Source: Pseudomonadota bacterium (GTDB lineage Bacteria; Pseudomonadota; Gammaproteobacteria; Xanthomonadales; Xanthomonadaceae). From it: a stretch of 28,508 nucleotides of DNA. Positions 8,536-15,520 of this stretch are shown here, piece after piece (the stretch's first letter is position 1; every line of letters starts with the position of its first letter). Made by a program: the position numbers and the translations under genes. The stretch lies in contig JAEXAG010000112.1 in the NCBI GenBank assembly GCA_023394655.1, positions 1 through 28,508 on the forward strand, read 5' to 3'. Below the pieces are notes generated by a model. The model ran no database searches. It was not told the DNA's origin and saw only the letters and a list, made by a program, of their open reading frames with translations.

Positions 8536-10450
8536 GCCGGCCACCCGTCGCGCACTCTGGGCCACGCTGGCATTGGCGCTGGCACCACTCCTGCTGCAGC
8601 TCCCCGCTACAGTGGCGCTGGGCGTGATCGCGACCGCCATCGCGATGGCGGTGGCTGGAACTTCCCGCAACCTGCGTGGCTGGATCAAGCTGCCGGTGAC
8701 GCTGGTGGCGGTGCTGGCCGTGTTCGCCGCTTTCGATTTCAGCATCGGCCGCGACACCGGCTGCGCCCTGCTCGCGGCGATGCTGGCGATCAAGCCGGCG
8801 GAAACCCGCAGCGTGCGCGATGCCCGCAGTCTCGTCGGCTTCGCGCTGTTCGCGCCATTCGCCACCTTCCTGCTCGATCAGGGGCCGGCGTCCCTGTTGC
8901 TCGGTCTCGCGGCGACGCTTGCCACGCTCGCCACGCTGCAACGACTGGCCGACGTCGAAGCCGGCATCGCGCCGACGCCGGTGCTCTCCGGGCTGGCCGC
9001 CATCGCCCGCCTCGCGGCCATCGGCCTGCCGCTCACGCTCGCCGCGTTCTGGTTGTTCCCGCGTATCCCGACCCCGCTGTGGGGCGTACCCGACCGCGCC
9101 ACCAGCACGCTCGGACTCTCCGACAGCATGGCGCCCGGCGACTGGCTGGATCTCATGGTCGATGACAGCCCGGCGATGCGCGTGCGCTTCGACGGGCCGC
9201 CGCCGGCCACCTCCGACATGTACTGGCGCGGCCCGGTGCTCTGGGATTTCGATGGCCGCACCTGGTCCGGCTGGCGCGAGCCGGAGCCCTCCGCCACGCC
9301 CGCCTTCAGCCCGGGCCCGACGACCTGGCGCTACCGGCTGGAAATCGAGCCCAGCGAGCGCCGCTACATCACCGCGCTGGATCTGCCGCTGGCCGCGGCA
9401 CCCGGCAGCGAGCGCAGCCCGGATGGCGATCTGCTCGCCCCGGCAAAACTCCAGGCGGTCACGCGCTGGACGCTGGCCTCGGCGCGACCGGCAACTTTCC
9501 AGCCCGAGCTCGATGATGCCGAACGCCGCCGCGCCCTCGCCTTCCCGCGCGACCACAATCCGCGCGCCCAGCATCTCGCGCGTCGCTGGCAGCAGGAGAC
9601 CGGCGGCGATCCGGCGGCGATCGTGCAACGGGCGATGGCGATGGTGAACGCGGAACTCGCCTACTCGCTGGCACCGCCCGCGCTCGGCCGCGACACCGTG
9701 GACGAGTTCCTGTTCCAGACCCGCACCGGTTATTGCGAGCATTTCAGCTCCGCCTTCGTGTTCCTGATGCGCTCGGCCGGCGTGCCTTCGCGCGTGGTCA
9801 CCGGTTATGCGGGCGGCTATCGCAACCCCGTCGGCGATTACTGGATCGTGCGCAATTCCGATGCGCATGCCTGGGCGGAAGTCTGGCTGGCCGGTCGCGG
9901 CTGGGTGCGCGTCGACCCCACGGCCGCGGTCGCGCCAGAACGCATCTACGACACCGTCGCCGATCGCATGCCCGGCCGCATTCCCGGTTTCGAGGGCGTG
10001 CAAGTGCTGACCCGCGCCTGGAACGTCACCGATTTCCTGCGTACCGGCTGGAACGATTTCGTGCTCGGCTTCAACGCCGAGCGGCAGGCGCGCATGTTCC
10101 GCGCGCTCGGCATGGACCGTCTCGGCCCCGGCACGCTGGTGGCCGTGTTCGCGCTGGTCGCGGCGGCCGCCATCGGCTGGATGGGCTGGTGGCTGGCGCG
10201 TGGCGAACGCGAACGCGATCCGCTGCTGCGGGCCTGGCATGCGCTGTCGGCCCGCTACCGGCGTCACGGCCTGGCGCGCGAAGCGCACGAATCGGCCGGT
10301 GACTGGGCGGAGCGCGTCGCCCGCCAGCGCCCCGCGGACGCCGAAGCGATCCGGACGCTGGCCCGGCGCTTCAGCGATGCCCGCTACATGGCGGCTACCG
10401 AAAGCCGCAAGGTCATCGACGCGCTGCGCGCCTTCCGGCCTTCGCGCTGA
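8528..10450 (+). CDS. tgpA: TgpA-like membrane transglutaminase (DUF3488/DUF4129)
   Basis: Inner-membrane protein with a periplasmic transglutaminase-like domain, like Pseudomonas aeruginosa TgpA. The 640 residues comprise N-terminal membrane helices (to about residue 185), a periplasmic domain, one helix at about 536-556 and a cytoplasmic DUF4129-type tail. The papain-like triad is intact: Cys403 (TGYCEHFSS), His447 (SDAHAWAEVW) and Asp463 (VRVDPTAA). The start ATG overlaps the DUF58 end by 8 bases and has a CGGAG Shine-Dalgarno. The gene ends only 3 bases from the convergent hit gene, with no obvious terminator. The substrate is unknown; a role in the cell envelope is inferred. Confidence 0.9.
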   Translation: MSEPATRRALWATLALALAPLLLQLPATVALGVIATAIAMAVAGTSRNLRGWIKLPVTLVAVLAVFAAFDFSIGRDTGCALLAAMLAIKPAETRSVRDARSLVGFALFAPFATFLLDQGPASLLLGLAATLATLATLQRLADVEAGIAPTPVLSGLAAIARLAAIGLPLTLAAFWLFPRIPTPLWGVPDRATSTLGLSDSMAPGDWLDLMVDDSPAMRVRFDGPPPATSDMYWRGPVLWDFDGRTWSGWREPEPSATPAFSPGPTTWRYRLEIEPSERRYITALDLPLAAAPGSERSPDGDLLAPAKLQAVTRWTLASARPATFQPELDDAERRRALAFPRDHNPRAQHLARRWQQETGGDPAAIVQRAMAMVNAELAYSLAPPALGRDTVDEFLFQTRTGYCEHFSSAFVFLMRSAGVPSRVVTGYAGGYRNPVGDYWIVRNSDAHAWAEVWLAGRGWVRVDPTAAVAPERIYDTVADRMPGRIPGFEGVQVLTRAWNVTDFLRTGWNDFVLGFNAERQARMFRALGMDRLGPGTLVAVFALVAAAAIGWMGWWLARGERERDPLLRAWHALSARYRRHGLAREAHESAGDWAERVARQRPADAEAIRTLARRFSDARYMAATESRKVIDALRAFRPSR

Positions 10451-10453
10451 ACC

Positions 10454-10801
10454 TCAGCCCGCGGTGCCGAAGTGTCCCAGCGGCGCGCCGGCCAAGAGGT
10501 GCATGTGGATCTGGTAGACCGTCTGCCCGCCATCGCCATTGCAGTTCATCACGATGCGATAGCCGTCCTGGTCGAAGCCCTGCGCCTTGGCGTAGTTCGT
10601 CGCGGCAAGCGCCAGCCGGCCGATGACTTCCGGTGCATCGGCAGGGACATCGTTGAGCGTGGCGAAATCGCGCTTGGGCACGAACAGCACGTGGACGGGC
10701 GCCTGCGGGGCGATGTCGCGGAACGCGAACAGGTGCTCGTCCTCGTAGACGATCTCGGTCGGGATCTCGCGGTTCTTGATCTTGTGGAAGATGGTGGGCA
10801 T
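10454..10801 (-). CDS. HIT family protein (HinT-like) with altered motif
   Basis: Small nucleotide-binding hydrolase of the histidine-triad superfamily; HinT enzymes cleave purine nucleoside phosphoramidates. The 115 residues follow HinT throughout: FHKIKNREIPTEIVYED, FRDIAPQAPVHVLFVPK and DGYRIVMNCNGDGGQ. The HIT motif reads VYQIHMHLL instead of VYHIHMHLL, so the first histidine is Gln97. The nucleophile-position His99 and His101 remain. A strong AAAGGAG Shine-Dalgarno precedes the ATG at 10799-10801. It lies 57 bases after recR on the same strand. Activity is probable but may be altered. Confidence 0.92.
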   Translation of the reverse strand: MPTIFHKIKNREIPTEIVYEDEHLFAFRDIAPQAPVHVLFVPKRDFATLNDVPADAPEVIGRLALAATNYAKAQGFDQDGYRIVMNCNGDGGQTVYQIHMHLLAGAPLGHFGTAG

Positions 10802-10858
10802 CGGGGGCTCCTTTCGGTTCCGGCCATTGTCGCCGCTGGCATGGCCGGGGCAAGCCCG

Positions 10859-11455
10859 CTAGTCCATCTCGCTGCGGCTGCCGAATGCGTGCGACAGCGT
10901 GCCGCGATCGACGTATTCCAGTTCGCCGCCCAAGGGCACGCCGTGTGCCAGCCGGCTCGGCCGCACCCGGGCCTGCCGGGCCAGTTGCGCCAGGTAATGC
11001 GCCGTCGCCTCGCCTTCGACGGTGGGATTGGTGGCGATGATGAGCTCACGCACCTCCGCATCCGCCAGGCGCTCGGCCAGCCGATCGAGGCCCAGCTCCG
11101 CCGGCCCGATGCCGTCGAGCGGGCTCAGCCGCCCCTGCAAGACGAAGTAGAGCCCGCGGTAGCCGGTGGCCTGTTCGATCGCCAGCCGATCCGCCGGACT
11201 CTCGACCACGCACAGCTCGCTGGCATCGCGGGCGGGGTTGGCACAAGTGGCGCACACCGCTGCCTCGCTGAAATCGCGGCAGCGCGAGCAATGGCCGATC
11301 CGCGCCATCGCCTCGGCCAGCGCCGAAGCCAGCCGCCCGCCGCCATCGCGATTGCGTTCCAGCAGGTGATAGGCCATGCGCTGGGCGGATTTCTGCCCGA
11401 CGCCGGGCAACACGCGCAGCGCCTCGATCAACTGCTCGAGCAGCGGCTCACTCAT
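10859..11455 (-). CDS. recR: recombination mediator protein RecR
   Basis: Works with RecO and RecF to load RecA onto SSB-coated gaps in DNA repair. The 198 residues have the expected order: a helix-hairpin-helix (LRVLPGVGQKSAQRMAYHLL, residues 13-32), a four-cysteine zinc finger (Cys56, Cys59, Cys68, Cys71), a Toprim domain beginning near residue 79 (LCVVESPADRLAIE) and the C-terminal Walker B-like part (SRLAHGVPLGGELEYVD). Length is normal. It follows ybaB, as in most gammaproteobacteria (dnaX-ybaB-recR), after a short gap that carries a tandem repeat. Confidence 0.97.
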   Translation of the reverse strand: MSEPLLEQLIEALRVLPGVGQKSAQRMAYHLLERNRDGGGRLASALAEAMARIGHCSRCRDFSEAAVCATCANPARDASELCVVESPADRLAIEQATGYRGLYFVLQGRLSPLDGIGPAELGLDRLAERLADAEVRELIIATNPTVEGEATAHYLAQLARQARVRPSRLAHGVPLGGELEYVDRGTLSHAFGSRSEMD

Positions 11456-11470
11456 CTGCAGCTTCCGCCG

Positions 11471-11515
11471 GAATCAGGACGGACCCGATCAAGACAGGCC
11501 GGATCAGAACAGGCC
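11471..11515 (-). repeat. three tandem 15-base repeats giving triple in-frame stops
   Basis: Three head-to-tail degenerate 15-base units lie at 11501-11515, 11486-11500 and 11471-11485. Read on the minus strand they are GGCCTGTTCTGATCC, GGCCTGTCTTGATCG and GGTCCGTCCTGATTC. The first contains the end of ybaB (Gly-Leu-Phe-stop). Because the unit is a multiple of three, each copy puts a TGA in the same frame, 15 bases apart. Confidence 0.8.
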
Positions 11516-11830
11516 CGGGATCTTCATCCCCGGCGGCATCGGCATGCCGGCGGTGGCGGCGCCCATCTTTTCCTGCGAGGCCGCGTTGGCCTTGTTCACG
11601 GCATCGTTGAAAGCCGCGGCGACCAGATCTTCGGCCATTTCCGGATCCTCGAACACGCTCGGGTCGATGCGGACCCTGCGGCATTCCATCTTGCCGGTGA
11701 GCGTCACCGTGACCATTCCACCGCCGGCATTGCCGACGACTTCCAGATTGGCCAGTTCTTCCTGGGCGCGCTGCAGGTTTTCCTGCATTTTCTGCGCCTG
11801 CTGCATGAGTTGGGCGATGTTGCCGCGCAT
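11504..11830 (-). CDS. ybaB: YbaB/EbfC family nucleoid-associated protein
   Basis: Small dimeric DNA-binding protein that coats the nucleoid. The 108 residues show the family pattern: MRGNIAQLMQQAQKMQENLQ, a long N-terminal helix that grips DNA, then LEVVGNAGGGMVTVTLTGK and VRIDPSVFEDPEMAEDLVAAAFNDAV. The Gly/Met/Pro-rich tail (ATAGMPMPPGMKIPGLF) is typical. A strong AAGGAGA Shine-Dalgarno precedes the ATG at 11828-11830. It lies 28 bases after dnaX and just before recR, a conserved operon. Confidence 0.97.
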   Translation of the reverse strand: MRGNIAQLMQQAQKMQENLQRAQEELANLEVVGNAGGGMVTVTLTGKMECRRVRIDPSVFEDPEMAEDLVAAAFNDAVNKANAASQEKMGAATAGMPMPPGMKIPGLF

Positions 11831-11858
11831 GGGGGGTTCTCCTTGTATCGCGTGGTTT

Positions 11859-13568
11859 TCAGTCGTCGAGCGGACGGATGGATCCGGGCACCAATGTCGC
11901 GCCGCGTGCCATCAGCCGGCGCACGTCCGGGTCATCGAGGAAGGCCTGCTCTGCGGCGTCCTGGCGGGCATCGCGGGCCCGACGGGCGCGGCGCTCGAGC
12001 GTTTCGCCGGCTTCACTGCCCGCCTCGAAGCGGATGTCCGGCATGTGCTGCAAGGGCCCGGCCAGCGCCTCGCGCAGCTGCCGGATCGCAAGCTCCGTCT
12101 TCAGGAACTCGTCGCCCTGCGCCAGCGAGAGCCGGAGGATGCCGTCGGAATACGCGACAAAGCCGGCGTGGACGGCCAGCTGGCGCGCCGCGCCCTTGAG
12201 ATCCAGGCGGGACACCAGATCCAGCCAGCCTTCGGCATCGAGCGCCGCGGCGGCCGTTGCGGGTGCCGGAACAGGCGGCATCGGCGGCATCGGAGCCTGC
12301 GGCACGGGTGGCGGCGCGGCCGTGGCGGGAGCTTCCCGCGCGGGAGGCGCATTGCGTGGCGACATCGCAGGCGCAGCCGGTGGTGCACTGCGTCGCGGTG
12401 CCGGTGCCGGGGCGATTTCGCCCAGCGCCGCGCGCGCGGCTTCGCGCCCGCCCCCTGCCGGAGTTGTCGGTGCGGCTTCGCCGTTCGCGGCGGGTCGGAA
12501 CGCCAGCATCCGCAGCAAGCTCATTTCGAAGCCGGTACGCGGATTCGGGGCCAGCGGCAGGTCGCGCTGGCCGGTGATGGCCATCTGGTACCAGAGCTGG
12601 ACGAGTTCCGGCCGGATCGCCTCGGCCAGCTCGCCGACCGGCAGGCTTTCGCCTTCCTGCATCGCCAGCGCCGGCACCAGCTGGCGGAGCTGCACGCGAT
12701 GCAGGGCTTCGGCCATCGCCTCCAGCACGTGGCCCCAGTCCGGGGACAACTGGGCAAGATCCTCGACATCGGCCATCAGGCGATCGCCATCGCCGGCCGC
12801 CAGCGACTCCAGCAGCAGCGCGACCCGTCCGCGATCGACCGTGCCCAGCATCGCCGCGACCGCCGCGTCGCCAAGCTCGCCGCCGCTGTAGGCGATGGCC
12901 TGGTCGAGCAACGAAAGCCCGTCGCGCAAGCTGCCGTCGGCGGCCCGGGAAAGCTGGCGCAGCGCAGCGTCCTCGAAGGGAATACCCTCGGCGGAAAGGA
13001 TCCGCCGCATCTGCCCTTCGATCTGGTCCAAATCCAGCCGCTTGAGGTTGAACTGCAGGCAGCGCGAAAGCACCGTCACCGGCAGGCGCTGCGGATCTGT
13101 CGTGGCGAGCAGGAACTTGACGTGTTCGGGCGGCTCCTCGAGCGTCTTCAACAAGGCGTTGAAGGCCTGCTTGGAGAGCATGTGCACTTCGTCGATCAGA
13201 TAGACCTTGACCCGCCCGCGGCTCGGCATGTACTGCGCGTTCTCGATCACCTCACGCACGTCGTCCACGCCCGTATTGGATGCGGCGTCGATCTCGAGCA
13301 GGTCGATGAAGCGCCCGGCATCGATGTCCTGGCAAGTACGGCACTCGCCGCAGGGTTCCGCCGACGTGCCCTGCTCGCAGTTCAGCGATTTGGCGAAGAT
13401 CCGCGCGATGGTGGTCTTGCCCACGCCCCGGGTGCCGGTGAACAGGAAGGCATGGTGCACCCGGCCGCTGGCCAGGGCGTTGGTCAGGGCGCGCACCACG
13501 TGTTCCTGGCCGACCAGTTCCGCGAACCTGCGGGGACGCCATTTGCGGGCAAGGACGAGATAGCTCAT
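11859..13568 (-). CDS. dnaX: DNA polymerase III subunits gamma/tau
   Basis: Clamp-loader ATPase that organises the replicative holoenzyme. The 569 residues begin MSYLVLARKWRPRRF at the ATG at 13566-13568; the open frame continues upstream but that part is shadow. Walker A is GTRGVGKT (45-52), the zinc site Cys64, Cys73, Cys76 and Cys79, Walker B DEVH (126-129) and sensor 1 SRC (168-170). A Pro/Ala-rich linker at about 358-442 separates the loader module from the tau C-terminal domain. I see no E. coli-type A-rich slippery heptamer, so gamma is probably not made by that frameshift. It leads the dnaX-ybaB-recR group. Confidence 0.97.
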   Translation of the reverse strand: MSYLVLARKWRPRRFAELVGQEHVVRALTNALASGRVHHAFLFTGTRGVGKTTIARIFAKSLNCEQGTSAEPCGECRTCQDIDAGRFIDLLEIDAASNTGVDDVREVIENAQYMPSRGRVKVYLIDEVHMLSKQAFNALLKTLEEPPEHVKFLLATTDPQRLPVTVLSRCLQFNLKRLDLDQIEGQMRRILSAEGIPFEDAALRQLSRAADGSLRDGLSLLDQAIAYSGGELGDAAVAAMLGTVDRGRVALLLESLAAGDGDRLMADVEDLAQLSPDWGHVLEAMAEALHRVQLRQLVPALAMQEGESLPVGELAEAIRPELVQLWYQMAITGQRDLPLAPNPRTGFEMSLLRMLAFRPAANGEAAPTTPAGGGREAARAALGEIAPAPAPRRSAPPAAPAMSPRNAPPAREAPATAAPPPVPQAPMPPMPPVPAPATAAAALDAEGWLDLVSRLDLKGAARQLAVHAGFVAYSDGILRLSLAQGDEFLKTELAIRQLREALAGPLQHMPDIRFEAGSEAGETLERRARRARDARQDAAEQAFLDDPDVRRLMARGATLVPGSIRPLDD

Positions 13569-13620
13569 CCCCGCATTCTGCCATGCCGCCCGCCGCCGCC
13601 CCCACCCGCATCGGAATGTT

Positions 13621-13649
13621 TTGCCATGCGCCCGTGGCGGCGATACAAT
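13621..13649 (+). promoter_or_regulatory. promoter of tRNA-Ser
   Basis: TTGCCA (13621-13626), a 17-base spacer and TACAAT (13644-13649) form a good sigma-70 promoter about 41 bases before the mature tRNA 5' end. The bases after the -10 box are GC-rich (GCCGGGC), like the discriminator of stringently controlled stable-RNA promoters. Confidence 0.75.
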
Positions 13650-13690
13650 GCCGGGCTCGCCCCGTGCCCCGCCCGGCCCGATGCGATCCC

Positions 13691-13783
13691 GGAGAGGTGT
13701 CCGAGTGGTTGAAGGAGCACGCCTGGAAAGTGTGTAAGCGTCTAAACCGCGCTTCGGGGGTTCGAATCCCCCTCTCTCCGCCA
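13691..13783 (+). tRNA. tRNA-Ser (anticodon GGA)
   Basis: Class II tRNA of 93 bases with encoded CCA (13781-13783). The acceptor stem GGAGAGG pairs with TCTCTCC (last pair G-U). The anticodon stem CACGC/GTGTG closes the loop CTGGAAA, whose anticodon GGA (13725-13727) reads UCC and UCU serine codons. A long variable arm and a GGGGG-TTCGAAT-CCCCC T-arm follow. It has its own promoter and terminator. Confidence 0.97.
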
Positions 13784-13791
13784 GATTTTCC

Positions 13792-13821
13792 AAACCCCTG
13801 ATTTTTCAGGGGTTTTCTTTT
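13792..13821 (+). terminator. intrinsic terminator of tRNA-Ser
   Basis: A perfect 10-bp stem (AAACCCCTGA/TCAGGGGTTT, 13792-13815) with a TTTT loop is followed by a T-rich tract (TTTTCTTTTT within 13812-13821). It starts 9 bases after the CCA end. The opposite strand also has A/T flanks, so some bidirectional action is possible. Confidence 0.9.
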
Positions 13822-13846
13822 CCCGGGAATCCGTGGCGCTTGCCTG

Positions 13847-13868
13847 ATCATCGGCCGCGCCCGATGAT
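13847..13868. other. perfect inverted repeat upstream of the PP2C gene
   Basis: ATCATCGG (13847-13854) and CCGATGAT (13861-13868) form an exact 8-bp inverted repeat around a 6-base GC centre, ending 26 bases before the phosphatase ATG. The arm length and spacing could suit a dimeric regulator, or a hairpin in the leader. The function is not known. Confidence 0.5.
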
Positions 13869-13894
13869 GCGGAAACCCCCGCTGCCTGCCCGCC

Positions 13895-14599
13895 ATGATC
13901 GAGTTCGGCCATCTCTCCCACGCCGGCCTGCGCCGCGCCCTGAACGAAGACACCTATTGCGGCGATGCCGACCTCGGCCTGTGGCTGGTGGCCGACGGCA
14001 TGGGCGGCCACGAGTTCGGCGAAGTCGCCAGCGCACTGGCCCGCGACGTGGTGACCCGCGAAGTGCGCGACGGCACGCCGCTCGATCAGGCCATCGGCGT
14101 CGCCGGCGAGGAAATCCTGCGCAACTCGCGGCTGCGCGGCGACGTGCTGCCGATGGGCACCACCGTGGTGGCCGCCAAGGTCACCGGCAACCGCTTCGAA
14201 GTGGCCTGGGTCGGCGACAGCCGCGCCTATCTCTGGCACGCCGGGCGTTTGGTGCAGCTCTCCCACGATCACAGCTACGTGCAGGAGCTCATCGCGCAGG
14301 GCACGATCACCTCGGAGGAAGCGCGCCGCCATCCCAAGCGCAAGATGGTGACCCAGGCGCTGGGCGTCACCGATCCCGCCCAGCTCGACGTCGCACGCCT
14401 CTCGGGCGAATTCCAGCCGGGCATGCAGCTGCTGCTGTGCAGCGACGGGCTGACCGAGGAAGTGGACGATGCCGGGATTGCCGGCATCCTGGCCGATCCG
14501 GGCATCACCGCGCAGGAGTGCGCGGACACGCTGGTCGCCGCCGCGCTGGACAACGGCGGCAGCGATAACATCACCGTGCTGGTGGTACGCCGGCGCTGA
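13895..14599 (+). CDS. PP2C-type serine/threonine protein phosphatase
   Basis: Soluble metal-dependent (PPM) phosphatase of the Stp/PrpC type. The 234 residues contain the metal-binding residues in order: Asp19 in ALNEDTY, Asp34-Gly35 in VADGMGGHE, Asp184 in CSDGLTEE and Asp224 in GGSDNIT, with GTTVVAA and WVGDSRAYLW between them. Only the catalytic domain is present, with no membrane segment. The ATG at 13895 has no clear Shine-Dalgarno, and the tRNA terminator upstream means it needs its own promoter. No Ser/Thr kinase or FHA gene lies nearby in the window, so its substrate is unknown. It is convergent with the next gene. Confidence 0.92.
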   Translation: MIEFGHLSHAGLRRALNEDTYCGDADLGLWLVADGMGGHEFGEVASALARDVVTREVRDGTPLDQAIGVAGEEILRNSRLRGDVLPMGTTVVAAKVTGNRFEVAWVGDSRAYLWHAGRLVQLSHDHSYVQELIAQGTITSEEARRHPKRKMVTQALGVTDPAQLDVARLSGEFQPGMQLLLCSDGLTEEVDDAGIAGILADPGITAQECADTLVAAALDNGGSDNITVLVVRRR

Positions 14600-14609
14600 G
14601 CCGACGCGG

Positions 14610-14762
14610 TCAGGGCAAGGGCCAGCCGAAAACGCTGGCGAAGAAGAAATAGGCGATGCCGGCCAGGAGCGCCCAGAGGGCGATCTTCAGCGCCATGCCC
14701 ACCACCTTGACCGCCGTCCAGGCGACCACGATCCCGACCAGCAGCAGCCACCACTCGTTCAT
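14610..14762 (-). CDS. small membrane protein, 50 residues
   Basis: An open frame from the ATG at 14760-14762 to a TGA at 14610-14612 encodes 50 residues: MNEWWLLLVGIVVAW, TAVKVVGMALKIALWALL and a hydrophobic C-terminal part ending FGWPLP. This predicts one or two short membrane helices. Its ATG overlaps the TGA of the upstream rhodanese gene (ATGA), an arrangement typical of coupled translation, which supports it being real despite its size. I do not recognise a named family. It ends 10 bases from the convergent PP2C gene. Confidence 0.72.
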   Translation of the reverse strand: MNEWWLLLVGIVVAWTAVKVVGMALKIALWALLAGIAYFFFASVFGWPLP

Positions 14763-15520
14763 GGCTGCACCGCCGGCGGCGGGACGGGCGCGTCACGCAA
14801 GGGCTTGAGCGCCGGATCCAGCGCGATGCGCTCATCGAACACGAAGCAGCCGCCTTCGTAGCCGGCGCCGCCGACTTCCTCGAAATAACGCAGGATGCCG
14901 CCTTCCAGCTGCAACACGTTGTCCATGCCGATCGCGCGCATCCACGGCGCGGCCTTCTCGCAGCGGATGCCACCGGTGCAGAAGCTCACCACCGTGGCCT
15001 CGGCCAACTCCCCGCGGATCGCTTCCACTGCCGCCGGCAAGTCGTTGAAATTGTCGATCGGCAAGGTGCGCGCACCGGCGAAGGTCCCATGCTCGATCTC
15101 CTCGCGATTGCGGGTGTCGAGCAACACCAGCGGCCGCCCTTCGTCGTCGCGGCCGGCCTCGATCCAGCGCGCCAGCGTGCGCGCCTCGACCGCCGGGGCA
15201 CGGCCTTCCCCGCAACCCGCGGGACGCCCGCCGAACGGCACGATCTCGCGCTTCTGCTTCACCTTCAGCCGCGCGAACGGCGCGTGCCGGCTCCAGCTTT
15301 CCTTGGCGACGAGCGCCGCGAAGCGCGGATCGCCACGCAGCCATTCGAGGAAGCCGCGCACCGCCTGTTCCGCGCCCGCGAGGAACAGGTTGATGCCCTC
15401 CCCGGCGACCAGCACCGTCCCGAGCAGGCCGCGCTCTTCGGCGGCAGCGCGCACTTCGCCCGCCAGCCCCGACACGTCGTCGATGCCGGTGAATTGGTAG
15501 GCGGCGACGTTCAGGATCAT
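14759..15520 (-). CDS. trhO: TrhO/YceA-like rhodanese (tRNA uridine hydroxylation)
   Basis: The family makes 5-hydroxyuridine at position 34 of tRNAs in an oxygen-dependent way. The 253 residues comprise an N-terminal ferredoxin-like domain (VAAYQFTGID, VAGEGINLFLAG), KVKQKREIVPFG, and a rhodanese domain with LLDTRNREEIEHGTF. The active loop is CTGGIRCEKA, with Cys181 as the catalytic residue and Cys187 also conserved. It is about 100 residues shorter than E. coli TrhO, lacking most of the C-terminal extension. The ATG at 15518-15520 overlaps the pepA stop (ATGA), and its own stop overlaps the next small gene, so the three are probably coupled. Confidence 0.9.
   Translation of the reverse strand: MILNVAAYQFTGIDDVSGLAGEVRAAAEERGLLGTVLVAGEGINLFLAGAEQAVRGFLEWLRGDPRFAALVAKESWSRHAPFARLKVKQKREIVPFGGRPAGCGEGRAPAVEARTLARWIEAGRDDEGRPLVLLDTRNREEIEHGTFAGARTLPIDNFNDLPAAVEAIRGELAEATVVSFCTGGIRCEKAAPWMRAIGMDNVLQLEGGILRYFEEVGGAGYEGGCFVFDERIALDPALKPLRDAPVPPPAVQP

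Noticed and set aside
8375..10288. A 637-codon minus-strand frame over tgpA
   Set aside because: Shadow of the transglutaminase gene, which has an intact Cys-His-Asp triad.
13569..13600. A CAGAAT box just before dnaX as a leaderless promoter
   Set aside because: No acceptable -35 box and only 6 bases to the ATG; too weak to annotate.
11376..13712. A 778-codon plus-strand frame over recR, ybaB and dnaX
   Set aside because: Antisense shadow of three well-supported genes; no recognisable domain.
13691..13783. tRNA-Ser as an integration site of a genomic island
   Set aside because: No integrase, no second copy of the tRNA 3' end and no change in gene character nearby; the tRNA has its own promoter and terminator.
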